Source: Chara braunii (taxonomy: Eukaryota > Streptophyta > Charophyceae > Charales > Characeae). From it: a stretch of DNA of 33,774 bases. A program made the position numbers and the translations under genes. The stretch lies in NCBI GenBank assembly GCA_003427395.1, contig BFEA01000463.1, positions 420,405 through 454,178 on the forward strand. The letters run 5' to 3'. Below, one piece after another: positions 18,781 through 27,765 of this stretch (position 1 is the stretch's first letter; each line of letters begins with the position of its first letter). The notes under the pieces were generated by a model that was not told the origin of the DNA, did not search any database, and saw only the letters and a program-made list of their open reading frames with translations.

Positions 18781-20126
18781 GTGTTGCCATGGCCGTCAAG
18801 GGACGCCCGCCAACCAATGGCGAATGGATTTGCAACCCGGCTAGGCAAAAACTAGAAAACTGGAGAAATAAACACACATCCTTTTTCGGTCGCGCGTTGG
18901 TAATCAACAACGTAACCTTCGCATCCTTATGGTACAAATCGCTATTGTGGCCACTAAGCAAAACAGACTTAAGAAACCTGAAGAAAAAGGTGACCGCTTT
19001 CTTATGGAGGGGGGATGGCGAGCTCGATAACGTAATCAACCGCGTGGCATGGGACTCCATCATACAACGTAAGGCAGGGGGAGACCTAGAAATAATCGAC
19101 GGTCACTCAACCACGCAAGTGCAAGCACTTCGTCTTAAATGGATTAAAAAGCTCATCTTCACCCCCCAAGAGTCCCTGGTGCATACTGGCGCTGGAACAC
19201 CTGGCCCGACTGGCCCCAGAAACCCCCCAATCCACCAATCCCTTGACATGGCTGGAGGACCGTTTCTGGACAATTCCACGAAAGTTCCCTCGAGCAAGGG
19301 AAGGGCTGGATGGAGACAACCAAATTTGGGACAACTTTTGACCCTCCCTACTGGAAACCTAACACAGACTCCCGCTTCCAGACAAACCATACCCCGATCG
19401 CTGGGAGGAAGTTCACCGACAACCTTTGTTCGGAAACCGACGAGTGACCAACTCAAGTGGTTGTATCATGTCAAGCTCAGCCTTGCCCTGAAAGAGCTGG
19501 ATAAAAAGAGGGGTGCTCAGGGTCGGGGACCTTTGGGATGATGACAGAAAGGATTGGAAAACAGAAGACCGAATGCAAAAACCCTACGATACTGCCATCA
19601 CGAGAGGGAGCACTTGGAAGACCTGGTTAAAGCTATCCCGCTGGCATGGTATCAAACCCTTAGGCAAGGCCCCGTCTTAAAGGAAGGTGACTGGGTAGCC
19701 AGCAAGGAGCCTCCCCAGAGGATAGGGCAAATACACATGGTTTCACCCCAGGCGGTCTTAATCGAACACTACACAATCACTAGAGCCAACACCCTCCAAG
19801 GTAGCAAAGCCCCTCTCGTATGGAAAGAAAAAGCATCTGTGTATAGAGTGAGAATCTTAGAAGAGAAAGGGCGGAGGGTGACATTCCAGCCTTTCAAACC
19901 AATCCAAGACCTGACTCTAGGTCCGGAAGAATGGTCTTGGGAGCCTCCCCAACAAAGGGTAGGTCCCAAAGCAGGACGCATCAGCCTACAACAATTGTCA
20001 GTCAAATCAGCCTATACAATGCTCAGACCTAAGAGACGGCTGAGAGACGTTATCAACGATAGATGGGTCAGACACTTGAACGTGGATCGCTCCCTGCTGA
20101 CCCCAATCAAATGGTTCCAGGAATAG
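18753..20126 (+). pseudogene. LINE L2 ORF2 C-terminal region, first part
   Basis: Frame 1 (18753-19541) reads KLENWRNKHTSFFGRALVIN, SLWYKSLLWPLSKTDLRNLK, FLWRGDGELDNVINRVAWDS and IIQRKAGGDLEIID, then loses similarity by a frame change near 19200. Frame 2 (19554-20126) reads LRYCHHEREHLEDLVKAIPL, GDWVASKEPPQRIGQIHM, KASVYRVRILEEKGRRVTFQ and SAYTMLRPKRRLRDVIND. L1 has the same blocks in the same order at 4850-3414. The function in the LINE is inferred to be nucleic-acid binding behind the RT. Confidence 0.75.
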
Positions 20127-21038
20127 AAGGCACGACCCATGAAAATCACTTCTTTACAGTGGCAAATTGCCCATGGATGTCTGTCAACCAATGATTGGTT
20201 GACAGACCGCACTAATTTAGAGCAAACTGGCCTACTCCTTCCATGGTGCCAATGGTGTCAGAGCCTCTTCCCTTTCCACAAAAGCGCGAAAACCATCGAA
20301 CATATCTTCTGACAATGCCCGATTGCCAAGACCTGGTTGAAGCTATCCCTTTGGCATGGTATCAAACCCTTAGGCAAGACCCTGCCTTAAAGGAAGGTGA
20401 CCGGGTAGCCAGCAAGGAGCCTCCCAGAGGATAGGGCAAATACACATGGTTTCACCCCAGACGGTCTTAATCGAACACTACACAATCACTTGAACCAACA
20501 CCCTCCAAGGTAGCAAAACCCCTCTTGTATGGAAAGAAAAAACATCTGTGTATAGACTGAGAATCTTAGAAGAGAAAGGGCGGAGGGTGGCATTTCAGCC
20601 TTTCAAACCAATCCACGATGTGGCTCTGAATCCGGAAGAATGGTCTTGGGAGCCTCCTCGACAAAGGGTAGGTCCCAAAGCAGGACGCATCAGCCTACAC
20701 CAATTGTCAGTCAAATCAGCCTATAAAATGCTCAGACCTAAGCGACAGCTGAGAGACGTTATCAACGATAGATGGGCCAGACACTTGAACATGGATCGCT
20801 CCCTCCTGACCCCAATCAAATGGTTCCAGGAATAAAAGGCAAGACCCATGAAAATCACTTCTCTACAGTGGCAAATCGCCCATAGATGTCTGTCAACCAA
20901 TGATTGGTTGACAGACCGCACTAATTTAGAGCAAAAGGGCCTACTGCTTCTATGGTGCCAATGGTGTCAGAGCCTCTCCCCTTTCCACAAAAGGGCGGAA
21001 ACCATCGAACATATATTCCTACAATGCCTGATTGCCAA
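19621..21038 (+). repeat. 710-bp tandem duplication inside LINE L2
   Basis: Unit 1 (19621-20330) and unit 2 (20331-about 21038) both start ACCTGGTTRAAGCTATCC and end GCCYGATTGCCAA. They differ at a few percent of sites and by small indels (for example CCCCAGAGG against CCCAGAGG). L1 has the region once. The junction has short microhomology (AAGACCTGG). Confidence 0.9.
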
Positions 21039-21602
21039 TTCATATTGAGGTGGTGGGACCATATATGGAGAAAGATGGAACCCACATCCCCCTGGCCCTG
21101 GTCTTGGCAAGCCATATTGGCCGGCCACTGGCCACAGGCAGAAGCTGCCACGGCCTTCGTAGAGAATATGTACAAACTTGGAAGGAGGGTGGTGCTGTGG
21201 GCACTTTGGTGGCAGAGATGTACGCTGGCCATGGATAAAGTGAGGGTAGAGGTGCCAGAAATCACCAAACACATTCAGCAGCAGATGCACTTCGAACTCA
21301 CACAAAGATGGCGGGCCACCAAATCACAACTAGACCTCTTTAGACAAGTAGGAGACGCCAGGAGAAGGATTACATCATTTTGCACAGACTGGGTGGGAGG
21401 GGAGAGAGAAGGATGGATTGCAAGAGTAGAATGGAGTGGAGATGGGGGGCAGGGACAGAGGGATCTGGAAGAAATGAGAGACTATCGCTTAATTTTCAAG
21501 GACTGGACGAACATAGAAGTCTCTTTCCCACTCCGCCCCCCTGATGATTTTCCCGACCCCTTCCCGCCCCACGCCCTTTCCCTGGCAGAAATCCTGTCCT
21601 AA
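20243..21602 (+). pseudogene. LINE L2 zinc-finger and C-terminal tail
   Basis: After the duplication junction, short frames at 20548-20835 repeat the VYRLRILEEKGRRVAFQ to LLTPIKWFQ blocks. The next part gives HRCLSTNDWLTDRT and a zinc-binding cluster CQWC...EHIFLQC (CxxC then HxxxC), typical of the plant LINE zf-RVT domain. The last frame (20952-21602) contains LGRRVVLWALWWQRCTLAM, CTDWVGGEREGWIARVEW, MRDYRLIFKDWTN and ends SLAEILS. The tail matches L1 (3221-2724), including GGEREGW and SLAEIL. Confidence 0.8.
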
Positions 21603-21717
21603 ATGATATAAACCAGCAACTTACTCTACTTACTTCTCCTTTTCATAACGCAACTCTCCCCTGGAGCCCCCCAGGGAGTTTTTCCTCCCAACTAAACAGT
21701 TTTATTACTTCCTGAAG
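21603..21717 (+). other. LINE L2 3' flank or LTR-like U5 remnant
   Basis: About 115 bp, pyrimidine-rich, between the LINE stop and the primer-binding-site match. It contains the small inverted repeat CCCCTGGAG/CTCCCTGGGG-like around 21658-21680. It has no poly(A) tail and could be LINE 3' UTR or the end of an LTR. Confidence 0.3.
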
Positions 21718-21729
21718 TGGTATCAGAGC
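21718..21729 (+). promoter_or_regulatory. Candidate LTR-retrotransposon primer-binding site
   Basis: TGGTATCAGAGC is complementary to the 3' end of plant initiator methionine tRNA and is the usual PBS just inside the 5' LTR of plant copia and gypsy elements. Here it is preceded by TTCCTGAAG, which lacks the expected CA end of an LTR, and no gag or pol follows. The twelve-base match is unlikely by chance in one window but stands alone. Confidence 0.4.
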
Positions 21730-21902
21730 TTATTGGGACATCTGGTGCCCCTCCTGGGGGTGAACAGATATGGGAAACAAGGGCTACATCACTATGATTT
21801 TGGACACACATACCTGCTCAGTAAATCCCCTGGAGACAGGGCAATCAATGCTGGCAGGTCTCACAATCACGGTTCTTGACGATCTTCTTTTGGATGATTC
21901 TG

Positions 21903-21961
21903 TTTATGGGACGCTGGACCCGGTTTCCAGCAGGTGATGCTCCCCACCAATAGATGGAGCC
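21903..21961 (-). repeat. Short interspersed unit with GCTGGA/TCCAGC hairpin, second locus
   Basis: Reverse complement of 2080-2134. The core GCTGGACCCGGTTTCCAGC can form a 6-bp stem with a 7-nt loop. TGATGCTCCCCACCAATAG follows; that part recurs at 24099-24119. Confidence 0.75.
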
Positions 21962-21977
21962 TCCACCTGGGTGCTAG

Positions 21978-22015
21978 CTGTCTCTTATACACATCTAGAT
22001 GTGTATAAGAGACAG
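21978..22015. other. Nextera mate-pair junction adapter (artefact) 1
   Basis: A 38-base perfect palindrome made of CTGTCTCTTATACACATCT and its reverse complement. This is the Tn5 mosaic-end junction adapter of Nextera mate-pair libraries, not genomic DNA. In translation it gives the well-known contaminant peptide VSYTHLDVYKRQ on the minus strand. Confidence 0.98.
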
Positions 22016-22136
22016 GTGGTAACCTGTGCATGCATATAACCTTGCGTGTCACATATGTGATGCAGGTTCAATTGTGAGGCCCCCGGTCTGCCGTTATGTT
22101 TCAATTGTCTGTGTCTTTCCCTCCCCTGCCCGTACC
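22016..22136. other. 121-bp artefactual duplicate of 22597-22717
   Basis: Base-for-base identical by eye to 22597-22717 and enclosed by the two adapters. Identity this perfect next to adapters indicates a library chimera included in the assembly. Confidence 0.93.
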
Positions 22137-22174
22137 CTGTCTCTTATACACATCTAGATGTGTATAAGAGACAG
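22137..22174. other. Nextera mate-pair junction adapter (artefact) 2
   Basis: The same 38-base adapter as at 21978. It joins a sequence ending like 22717 to one beginning like 22405, as a circularised fragment of about 310 bp would. Confidence 0.98.
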
Positions 22175-22605
22175 GACTATGTGTATGGAGCCTCGAGAAT
22201 CGTTGATAGAGAGAGCTGGGGCAACACCGAGCTCGAAAAATGGATTAACGGACACAAGCCACCCGTAGATGATATTCCAGCACTAGCACTAGCAGGAGGG
22301 ATGTCTTTCAAAAAGAAAAAAAGAAGAAAAAAAAAAAAAAAAAGAAGGGCCATGGACTATGTGTATGGACCCTGGAAAATGGTTGATAGAGAGAGCTGGG
22401 GCATGGACTATGTGTATGGACCCTCGAGAATCGTTGATAGAGAGAGCTGGGGCAACACCGAGCTTGAAAAATGGATTAACGGACACAAGCCACCCGTAGA
22501 TGATATTCCACTAAAGGCAAGCCCATCCAATAGCGTCCAAATCCAAAACAAAAGAATAGTATGCAACTCCTTTAGACAAGAAAAACAAAAAGGGGTGTGG
22601 TAACC
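22175..22605 (+). CDS. Repeat-containing open frame of unknown function (partly artefactual)
   Basis: A frame of about 140 codons encodes DYVYGxxRIVDRESWG, then NTELEKWINGHKPPVDDIP, a Lys/Arg run from an A-rich tract, and the same modules again, ending SVQIQNKRIVCNSFRQE. The DYVYG...ESWG module is a 51-bp (17-codon) in-frame tandem repeat at 22352 and 22403. The 106-bp segment at 22175 nearly repeats 22405-22510, with two mismatches. The first part directly follows an adapter, so its placement is suspect. The module also occurs in the tandem repeat at 18052-18100. I recognise no family. The in-frame 51-bp period allows a coding origin, but repeat DNA is as likely. Confidence 0.25.
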
Positions 22606-22946
22606 TGTGCATGCATATAACCTTGCGTGTCACATATGTGATGCAGGTTCAATTGTGAGGCCCCCGGTCTGCCGTTATGTTTCAATTGTCTGTGTCTTTC
22701 CCTCCCCTGCCCGTACCCCCTTCCCCCTTCTTCCCGGCCCTGAAAAAAAAGAAAGCGAAAACCCAGTTTGTTTGAGTCTGAGCTCCCCAAAGCCCTCAGG
22801 AAATAAAGGCATGCAGAAATTAGCGCAGTATACATCTCACACTGTAGGAGCCCATGTGACCTTAGCTTTGACGAACAAGATTTAGAAAATAAATCAATTA
22901 GGCGCTCTTACTTCGGACTTTCTGAGCCTCAGATGTTTTCTTTTTT
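22606..22946. other. Unassigned stretch
   Basis: Contains the original of the 121-bp duplicate (to 22717), then C-rich and purine-rich sequence. No gene or repeat recognised. Confidence 0.35.
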
Positions 22947-23141
22947 GGGGAAACTACGCGGGAGTCACGAAAACGAGTTCTGATTGCACTATGGGCCAAG
23001 ATACAGTTTGCAATTGCACTTCGGGCAACGTATAAAACTCAGCTTTCTGACCAGATAGGGTGCCCGAAGTGCAATTGCAAACTGTATCTTGGCCCATAGT
23101 GCAATTACAACTCGTTTTTGTGACTCCCCCGTGGTTACCCC
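22947..23141. repeat. Foldback element, copy D
   Basis: The left arm (22947-23026) and right arm (23062-23141) are inverted copies: ATTGCACTATGGGCCAAGAT and following bases pair perfectly over about 44 bp, and the outer GGGG(A/T)AACYACG...GAGTCACGAAAACGAG pairs imperfectly. The spacer is about 35 bp. The outer sequence (AGATGTTTTCTTTTTTGGGG at 22931) resembles the right arm of copy A at 400-435, which links it to that family, but the AACTGCC terminus is not evident. Confidence 0.75.
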
Positions 23142-23650
23142 TTTCTTCCCCCCCCCCCCCCNCTCCAAAGGCATCTCTATGGCCACTGGTGCCCACCACA
23201 AATGATTATCCCTCTTCGCACTTCCCCCCCCCCAAAAAAAAACATCCACAACAGGTCCACAAGGCTACATTTGAGGGTGATAAAAGCAACCCCCAATCCT
23301 AGACCCCGGGGCGGATAGCTGCAATCTATTAGTGGGGAGCCTACTCAATGGCTGAGGTTGAAATGGGGCCTTACAACTGAGAGGTTGTCGAGATGGTAGG
23401 GTGCACCAGATGCATCTTAGCTGTTTCAGTTTGAAGCCCTTATATTTGCAGCTCAATTATATGTCATCAGGAGGCCCTATATTTTGTCTACAAGTTAAAC
23501 TAGCGCTCATTTGATGTGTGCATTGGTATGGAATTTCTTGGTGGCATTATATCACGCTCTGCAGCTACGTTTCATGTCTCTAGGAGTTTGCGGACCTGCC
23601 TTTCGTCATCATCTTTAGGGCCCTCCATTATGAACTGCCTCTCTGTTTGT
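23142..23650. other. Unassigned stretch with C-rich homopolymer
   Basis: A C run with one N (about 23147-23162) and a poly(C)/poly(A) pair at 23225-23241. AATCTATTAGTGGGGAGC at 23324-23341 is a weak copy of the repeat at 2082-2098. No coding region seen. Confidence 0.35.
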
Positions 23651-23663
23651 TTTTCAGAACATC

Positions 23664-23915
23664 ATGTGGCAGACCACTACCCTGAAGGTGATGCCAGCAT
23701 CCCCTGAATTGCTGCGCTGGCGCTGCATACATCTCGTGGCTCTGATCAATTGGCAGGAAGGTGCACCTGTGGAAACCCGGTCGGCCACCCAGCAAATGTT
23801 TCACAAAAGAGGGACCGAAGAACGCCTTCTCTCGATGGTCAGGAGCAACAGTTTCTGGCAGCTTGGCCAGCCTTCAACATGGCACACATTCCTCACAGGG
23901 TACTGCGTCCCATGA
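23664..23915 (+). CDS. Possible exon or short ORF, unknown function
   Basis: An 83-codon frame (MWQTTTLKVMPASPELLRWR ... MFHKRGTEERLLSMV) starts 6 bases after a good splice-acceptor-like sequence, TTTGTTTTTCAG (23647-23658). No domain is recognised and there is no clear downstream donor. Codon content is not repetitive, unlike most of the surroundings. It may be an exon, but a chance frame of this length is common. Confidence 0.2.
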   Translation: MWQTTTLKVMPASPELLRWRCIHLVALINWQEGAPVETRSATQQMFHKRGTEERLLSMVRSNSFWQLGQPSTWHTFLTGYCVP

Positions 23916-24130
23916 CCACTTGTCTTGTCCCAAAATACTCCCACAAGGAAATGCCATGCAGAAGGCCCTCAGAGCCTCATGTCATGAAGCTCCACCACAA
24001 GCCTGCTTCTCACCCAATCTAAGGTGGATGAAGCTGTTACAGTTGTTTATTTTGCGGCATGCGACAATGAAGGCTACCTCGAATCCCAATTTCCAGCAGG
24101 TGATGCTCCCCACCAATAGATGGAGCCTTC
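23916..24130. repeat. Flank with third copy of the hairpin-associated unit
   Basis: Bases 24088-24125 repeat TTTCCAGCAGGTGATGCTCC and CCACCAATAGATGGAGCC from 21921-21961. The hairpin half upstream (GCTGGACCCGG) is replaced by unrelated sequence. Confidence 0.5.
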
Positions 24131-24141
24131 ACGGATGGGCC

Positions 24142-24180
24142 CGCTTGAGGTAGATGCTGCTCTTATCACTACCTCAAGCG
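24142..24180. repeat. Short hairpin
   Basis: CGCTTGAGGTAG and CTACCTCAAGCG form a perfect 12-bp stem around a 15-nt loop; weaker pairing extends outward. No terminator T-run follows. Confidence 0.6.
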
Positions 24181-24219
24181 GCGCCCTCCACGGAAGATTC
24201 TTCCAACACAAACCAAAAN

Positions 24220-24242
24220 AAAAAAAAAAAACAAAAAAAAAA
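24220..24242. repeat. Poly(A) tract with one N
   Basis: An A-rich run with an ambiguous base at 24220, possibly a retroposon tail or a sequencing-slippage site. Confidence 0.6.
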
Positions 24243-24387
24243 CGAGCACCTCCAAAACCTGTCCCTCTTCTCAGCTGTCCAAGGTGGGCCAGGCCTGCGG
24301 TGACTACCTCATGGGAAGAAGACACACTTTTTTTTTTTTTTTTTTAAATAAAAGACTCTGCAGGAAATACTAGTTGAGGTGGAAAGA

Positions 24388-24615
24388 AGACACTTTTTTT
24401 TTTTGTTAATGAAATAGTCCAGGGTGTTGTAGAGGCCAGTCAGTGTGTGCACAGTGATCACCTGGAACTGTGAGCCGCGGGTGTCCTGGAATATGAGACC
24501 ACTTCCCAACCCATCCTCACATTGTCGACCAGGAGAAGTGTTCTGCCGGCACGCCGATCCGAACCCTGTACTTTGAGATGTCTATCACCCACATGAGGGT
24601 CGGTCGGGGCTCCTG
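24388..24615 (-). mobile_element. SINE, copy 2 (tRNA-like head, poly(A) tail)
   Basis: On the minus strand the head has an A-box-like CTCATGTGGGTGATAG (about 24600-24585) and a B box GGTTCGGATCG (24565-24555). The body is homologous to 14215-14345 (CCAGGGTGTTGTAGAGGC on plus) and the tail is poly(A) (T run about 24391-24402 on plus). Length is about 225 bp. A second poly(T) tract at about 24327-24344 is flanked by a similar GAAGACAC sequence. Confidence 0.6.
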
Positions 24616-24639
24616 AAGCTGACCTTAGACACATCCACG

Positions 24640-25640
24640 AGTCTCTCACAACCCAAGGTCCGAAAGAAACAGAAGGACTGATTTCGTTTAGTCCAAAATA
24701 ATAGGATTCAGTCCGATTCACTGAGCTGATCCAATCCCAGAGGTAAGTTCTGTGTCCACATCGGAAAAATTGGTCTGAGTCCCGATCGATCTTACTAATA
24801 GTCTAGGACGAATTCTTCGCCCGATAGGGTGCCTACGATATCTGGCCCGCCATTGAGGCCAAAGCTCGAGATCGAGCTTCACCATAAGTCCTTTAGTGTC
24901 ACCGACCTCCTCAAGATAAAGTCCCAGAAGTGCTCGTTGTTCTCACTGTGCTGCAGCCAAGGTCTGACCCGGATGCCCCAGCTCCGTCCAAAGTCTCGAC
25001 GTAACCCAAAGGTCCCAGCCTGATCCCCAATATCCCGGCCAGCGCTCCAATGGTTCGAACCTGATCCCAAATATCTGTCTTGGCCCAAAGTCTTGGCCTG
25101 AACTTCAAATTCCAGCCCGGCCTCAAAATGTCTCGGCACGGTCCGAAAGTCCTGGTCTGACCCCTAAGTCCCAGCCTCGTCAAAGCTTCGGTCCGTCCTA
25201 GAGTTCCGGTCCCGTCTGCAGAATCAGTCCCGTTCCAAGCCAGTATCGGCTCTGTCCAAAAAATTTTGGTCCCGTCACAAGTCGCGGTCTCCTGTAGTCC
25301 TTGTCGTGTCCCGTGTCGTGGCCCCGTTTAAGGGCCCGAATGCCCGGCGTTTAATGGATACCCCACTACGCTCCAATGGTCCGATAGTACGATTCCGTGC
25401 GCGGCGCCCTGACTGCGGCGTTTGGACTCCCTGGTGGTGGCCAAAGACCCTCCTCACTTCCTACGGTCCTCGTTAGGCCCCTGGATTTCCCTTCGGTCAG
25501 GGTCCGTTCTCCTAGGCACAGCCCCAGGAAGCGGGCCCGGCTGATGGTCAAAACCCCGATCTTGGGTCAGTCCAATGTAGGCTCGGACTCAAACTCAGAT
25601 CCACGGCGGCCTGCTCACTCACCTACTGCAGCTATCCGAG
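24640..25640. repeat. Degenerate short-period repeat region
   Basis: Best developed at 24950-25280: a loose 20-30-bp motif of the type GGTCCCAGCCTGGTCCAAAGT recurs with heavy divergence (CAAAGTCTCGACG, CCAAAGGTCCCAGCC, CCAAAGTCTTGGCC, CGAAAGTCCTGG and others). No coding evidence. Confidence 0.45.
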
Positions 25641-25714
25641 CGTTCGCTCGGTGATCTGCTCGTCGGTCCTGAAGTTCGTGTGGCATTCTCCTTACCGGTG
25701 GTGATATCCCACGT

Positions 25715-25880
25715 GACTATCCGCATCCTGATTCTGATTCTGTCATGGTACCCGATCGTGATGCCTGATCCTGATGTTGATTCTAATCCTGGTCCGGATC
25801 CTAATCCTGAGCTTGATCCTGTTGCTGACCCGGATCCCGCTTTGGATCCTGATCCTGTACTTGACAATCCTAGAGATCCT
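25715..25880. repeat. Hexanucleotide-based repeat (GATCCT family)
   Basis: Repeated GATCCTGATCCT/TAATCCTG words. On the plus strand they read as alternating Asp-Pro (DPDVDSNPGPDPNPELDP), on the minus strand as Gly-Ser. Both frames stay open, so there is no preference for a coding interpretation. Confidence 0.7.
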
Positions 25881-25899
25881 GTAGATGATGGTAGCAGAT

Positions 25900-26499
25900 A
25901 TCACATTGCGTCAACATCTGTTGTGTTCGTCGCAACACTTTGTTTTAAGTAAACAGTCGGATCCTTCTTGTCCGCTAAGGAAAGCAGTGGCATTTCACTT
26001 GCACCGTAATGCTCCACTTATTCCACACCTCTCAAGTCATTCTATACCTTCGAACTATAGTCAAGCTCAACAGGGTTTTCTTCTCCCGCCGATTCTACCA
26101 AGTTCGCGCCCTTGGCTGTCGTCCAGCAGGATGGTAGATAAGGACAGTGGGAATCTCACTGTTCCATTCATGCGTGTCACTAGGCAGATGACGTGACATT
26201 TGGCTAGCTCAGGAGAGCTATAGCTTACCCCCGTTTACCCGCTCTTGATCAAGCTCCGCTCTTGATTAAATCCCTTCGCTACGACATTTGCTCGCGCGGC
26301 TTGGTTATCTGCTGTCAATTCCTCATAGCCTGTTCCCCTCGGCTGTGTTTTCGTGAGATGGTGGATAGGACCGTGAGAATCTCGTTAATCCATTTGTATG
26401 CGCCACTAATTAGACCACAGAGGAATCAACTCCTGTTGTTTCCTCCGAGCCCATCTCCCTTCATGGTAGTTTCGCGGGTTGGTAGATAGGACAGTGGGT

Positions 26500-26537
<38 letters not shown>

Positions 26538-26640
26538 CCATGGCGTTTGGCTACCATAGTTCCCGCAGTTTACCCGCGCCATAGTTCCCGCAGTTTACCC
26601 GCGCTTGGTCGAATCTCTTCACTTCAGCGTTAAGAGCACT
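25900..26640. repeat. Irregular tandem repeat, about three copies
   Basis: A GGTRGATARGACAGTGGG-like landmark occurs at about 26130, 26358 and 26479, followed by AATCTCRTTAATCCATTCATG and GCGTCACTAATTAGA. The spacing is about 228 and 121 bp. At 26552 and 26580 a CCATAGTTCCCGCAGTTTAC segment is duplicated with a 28-bp period. CACATTGCGTCAACATC (25910) and GCATTGCGCCAACCTCC (26651) may mark the outer edges of a larger unit. Confidence 0.65.
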
Positions 26641-26679
26641 GGGCGGAAATCGCATTGCGCCAACCTCCGTTAGAAGATC

Positions 26680-27120
26680 TCTCCCTCTCTCTCTCTCCCT
26701 CTCTCTCTGTCGCGTTGTCCGATTCACCCACGCCACTCATACCCCTTGTGCGCAACTCATCTGATGTTCGCTCAGCAGTTCTTTCCCACGCAGCTGCTCC
26801 CACGCGGATCCGCTTGCTCTCCCACGCAGCTCCGCCCTCTCTCTCCCACGGACGGCAGTCTCGATTGCGAGTGCTATGGCGCGTAGTTCTCCCCGTACCG
26901 TGCGCCACGGCGTGCAGCTCTCCCTATATCGTGCGCTATGGCGCGCAGTTGCCCTGCTTGCGCGCACTACGACGCACGACTTATCCTAATCGCATGCGCA
27001 ATGGTGCGCAGTTGACGGGCCCGAGCGTGCGTCCGCGTACCCGTGAACGCACGCAATCACGCGCGGGGTGGTGCGCAGCTGCACAACGAGTGGAGCCAAG
27101 GCGCGCAGCTTCTCCGCACG
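26680..27120. repeat. CT microsatellite and GC-rich degenerate repeat
   Basis: A (CTCT)n-type tract at 26680-26708 is followed by a degenerate 30-40-bp unit around GTGCGCYATGGCGYGCAGTT (26874-27110). A frame of about 200 codons runs through it but is Arg/Ser/Pro-rich with no domain, so I do not call it a gene. Confidence 0.5.
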
Positions 27121-27303
27121 AGGACGATAATGCCGCCTGCCCCTTACTCGGTCCTCCTTCCCTTGGTCTCCCTCGTCGCGCGAAGTTCCCGCTCCCGTTC
27201 GTGCTTGACCCTAGCAGGTCACATGCGGTGGCTCGTGCGCCGGCGATCACTATCCTCATTTCCTCGTGATCGCTCGTTCAATCTCGATTAGCTTGGCGCC
27301 CTC

Positions 27304-27600
27304 AGATCCCAACCATCCGGACAGTGCGCAGGTGCGCGCGTGCCTACGAGCGAGTGTGTTTGAGCGCACGCGGCTTCGCACACCCAGATCCCGATTGTTC
27401 CGACTGCACACAGGTGTGCGCGTGCGTATGAGTGAGTGCGAGTGGCTTCGCGCGCCCAGATCCCGATTGTTTCGACTGCGCACATGTGTGAGCGTGTGTG
27501 TGTGCGAGTGCGTGTGGCTTTACGTGCCCGATCCTGACCGTCCGCACGAGCGTGTGCGAGATTGTACGCCTCGAGATCGGGATCGCGCCTGTCCGTGCCA
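27304..27600. repeat. 72-82-bp tandem repeat, about four units
   Basis: AGATCCC landmarks lie at 27304, 27386 and 27458, with GATCC at 27530. Units contain CGACTGCRCACAGGTGTGCG and GTGGCTTCGC. The minus strand reads a tandem peptide (EQSGSGCAKPRAL, KQSGSGRAKPLAL), and the plus strand is also open. Confidence 0.8.
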
Positions 27601-27765
27601 CATTCCCCTCGTGGAGTGACTGATCTGTGCACGAGACCGTGCGCAGCTCCTTCCCGTGTGCGAGGTAGTGCGACTTTAGTGGCTATGGCGCGCACGTCCA
27701 TCTTGGAGAAGTGGTTAATGGATACTATATATTTCATGAAATATAATGAACATCTTAAACATTTC

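Larger units (their letters stand above)
18098..21602 (+). mobile_element. LINE copy L2, 5'-truncated, same family as L1
   Basis: Starts abruptly in the RT domain with GAIAPFLFLV (18098-18128) joined to the tandem repeat. It then continues, after a 343-bp foldback insertion, through IMEALSANL and FADDL to the zinc-finger and tail region, ending at the stop at 21600-21602. 5' truncation is typical of target-primed reverse transcription. Frameshifts, stops and a 710-bp internal tandem duplication are present, so it is inactive. Confidence 0.85.

Noticed and set aside
19650-19661. TGGTATCA as another primer-binding site
   Set aside because: It matches only 8 bases before diverging and lies in conserved LINE coding sequence (AWYQTLRQ).
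24142-24180. microRNA precursor
   Set aside because: The stem is only 12 perfect base pairs, too short for a plant pre-miRNA without further support.
26655-27269. 204-codon frame rich in Ser/Arg/Pro
   Set aside because: It begins in a CT microsatellite and runs through a degenerate GC-rich tandem repeat. The opposite strand and another frame are also open, and no domain is visible.
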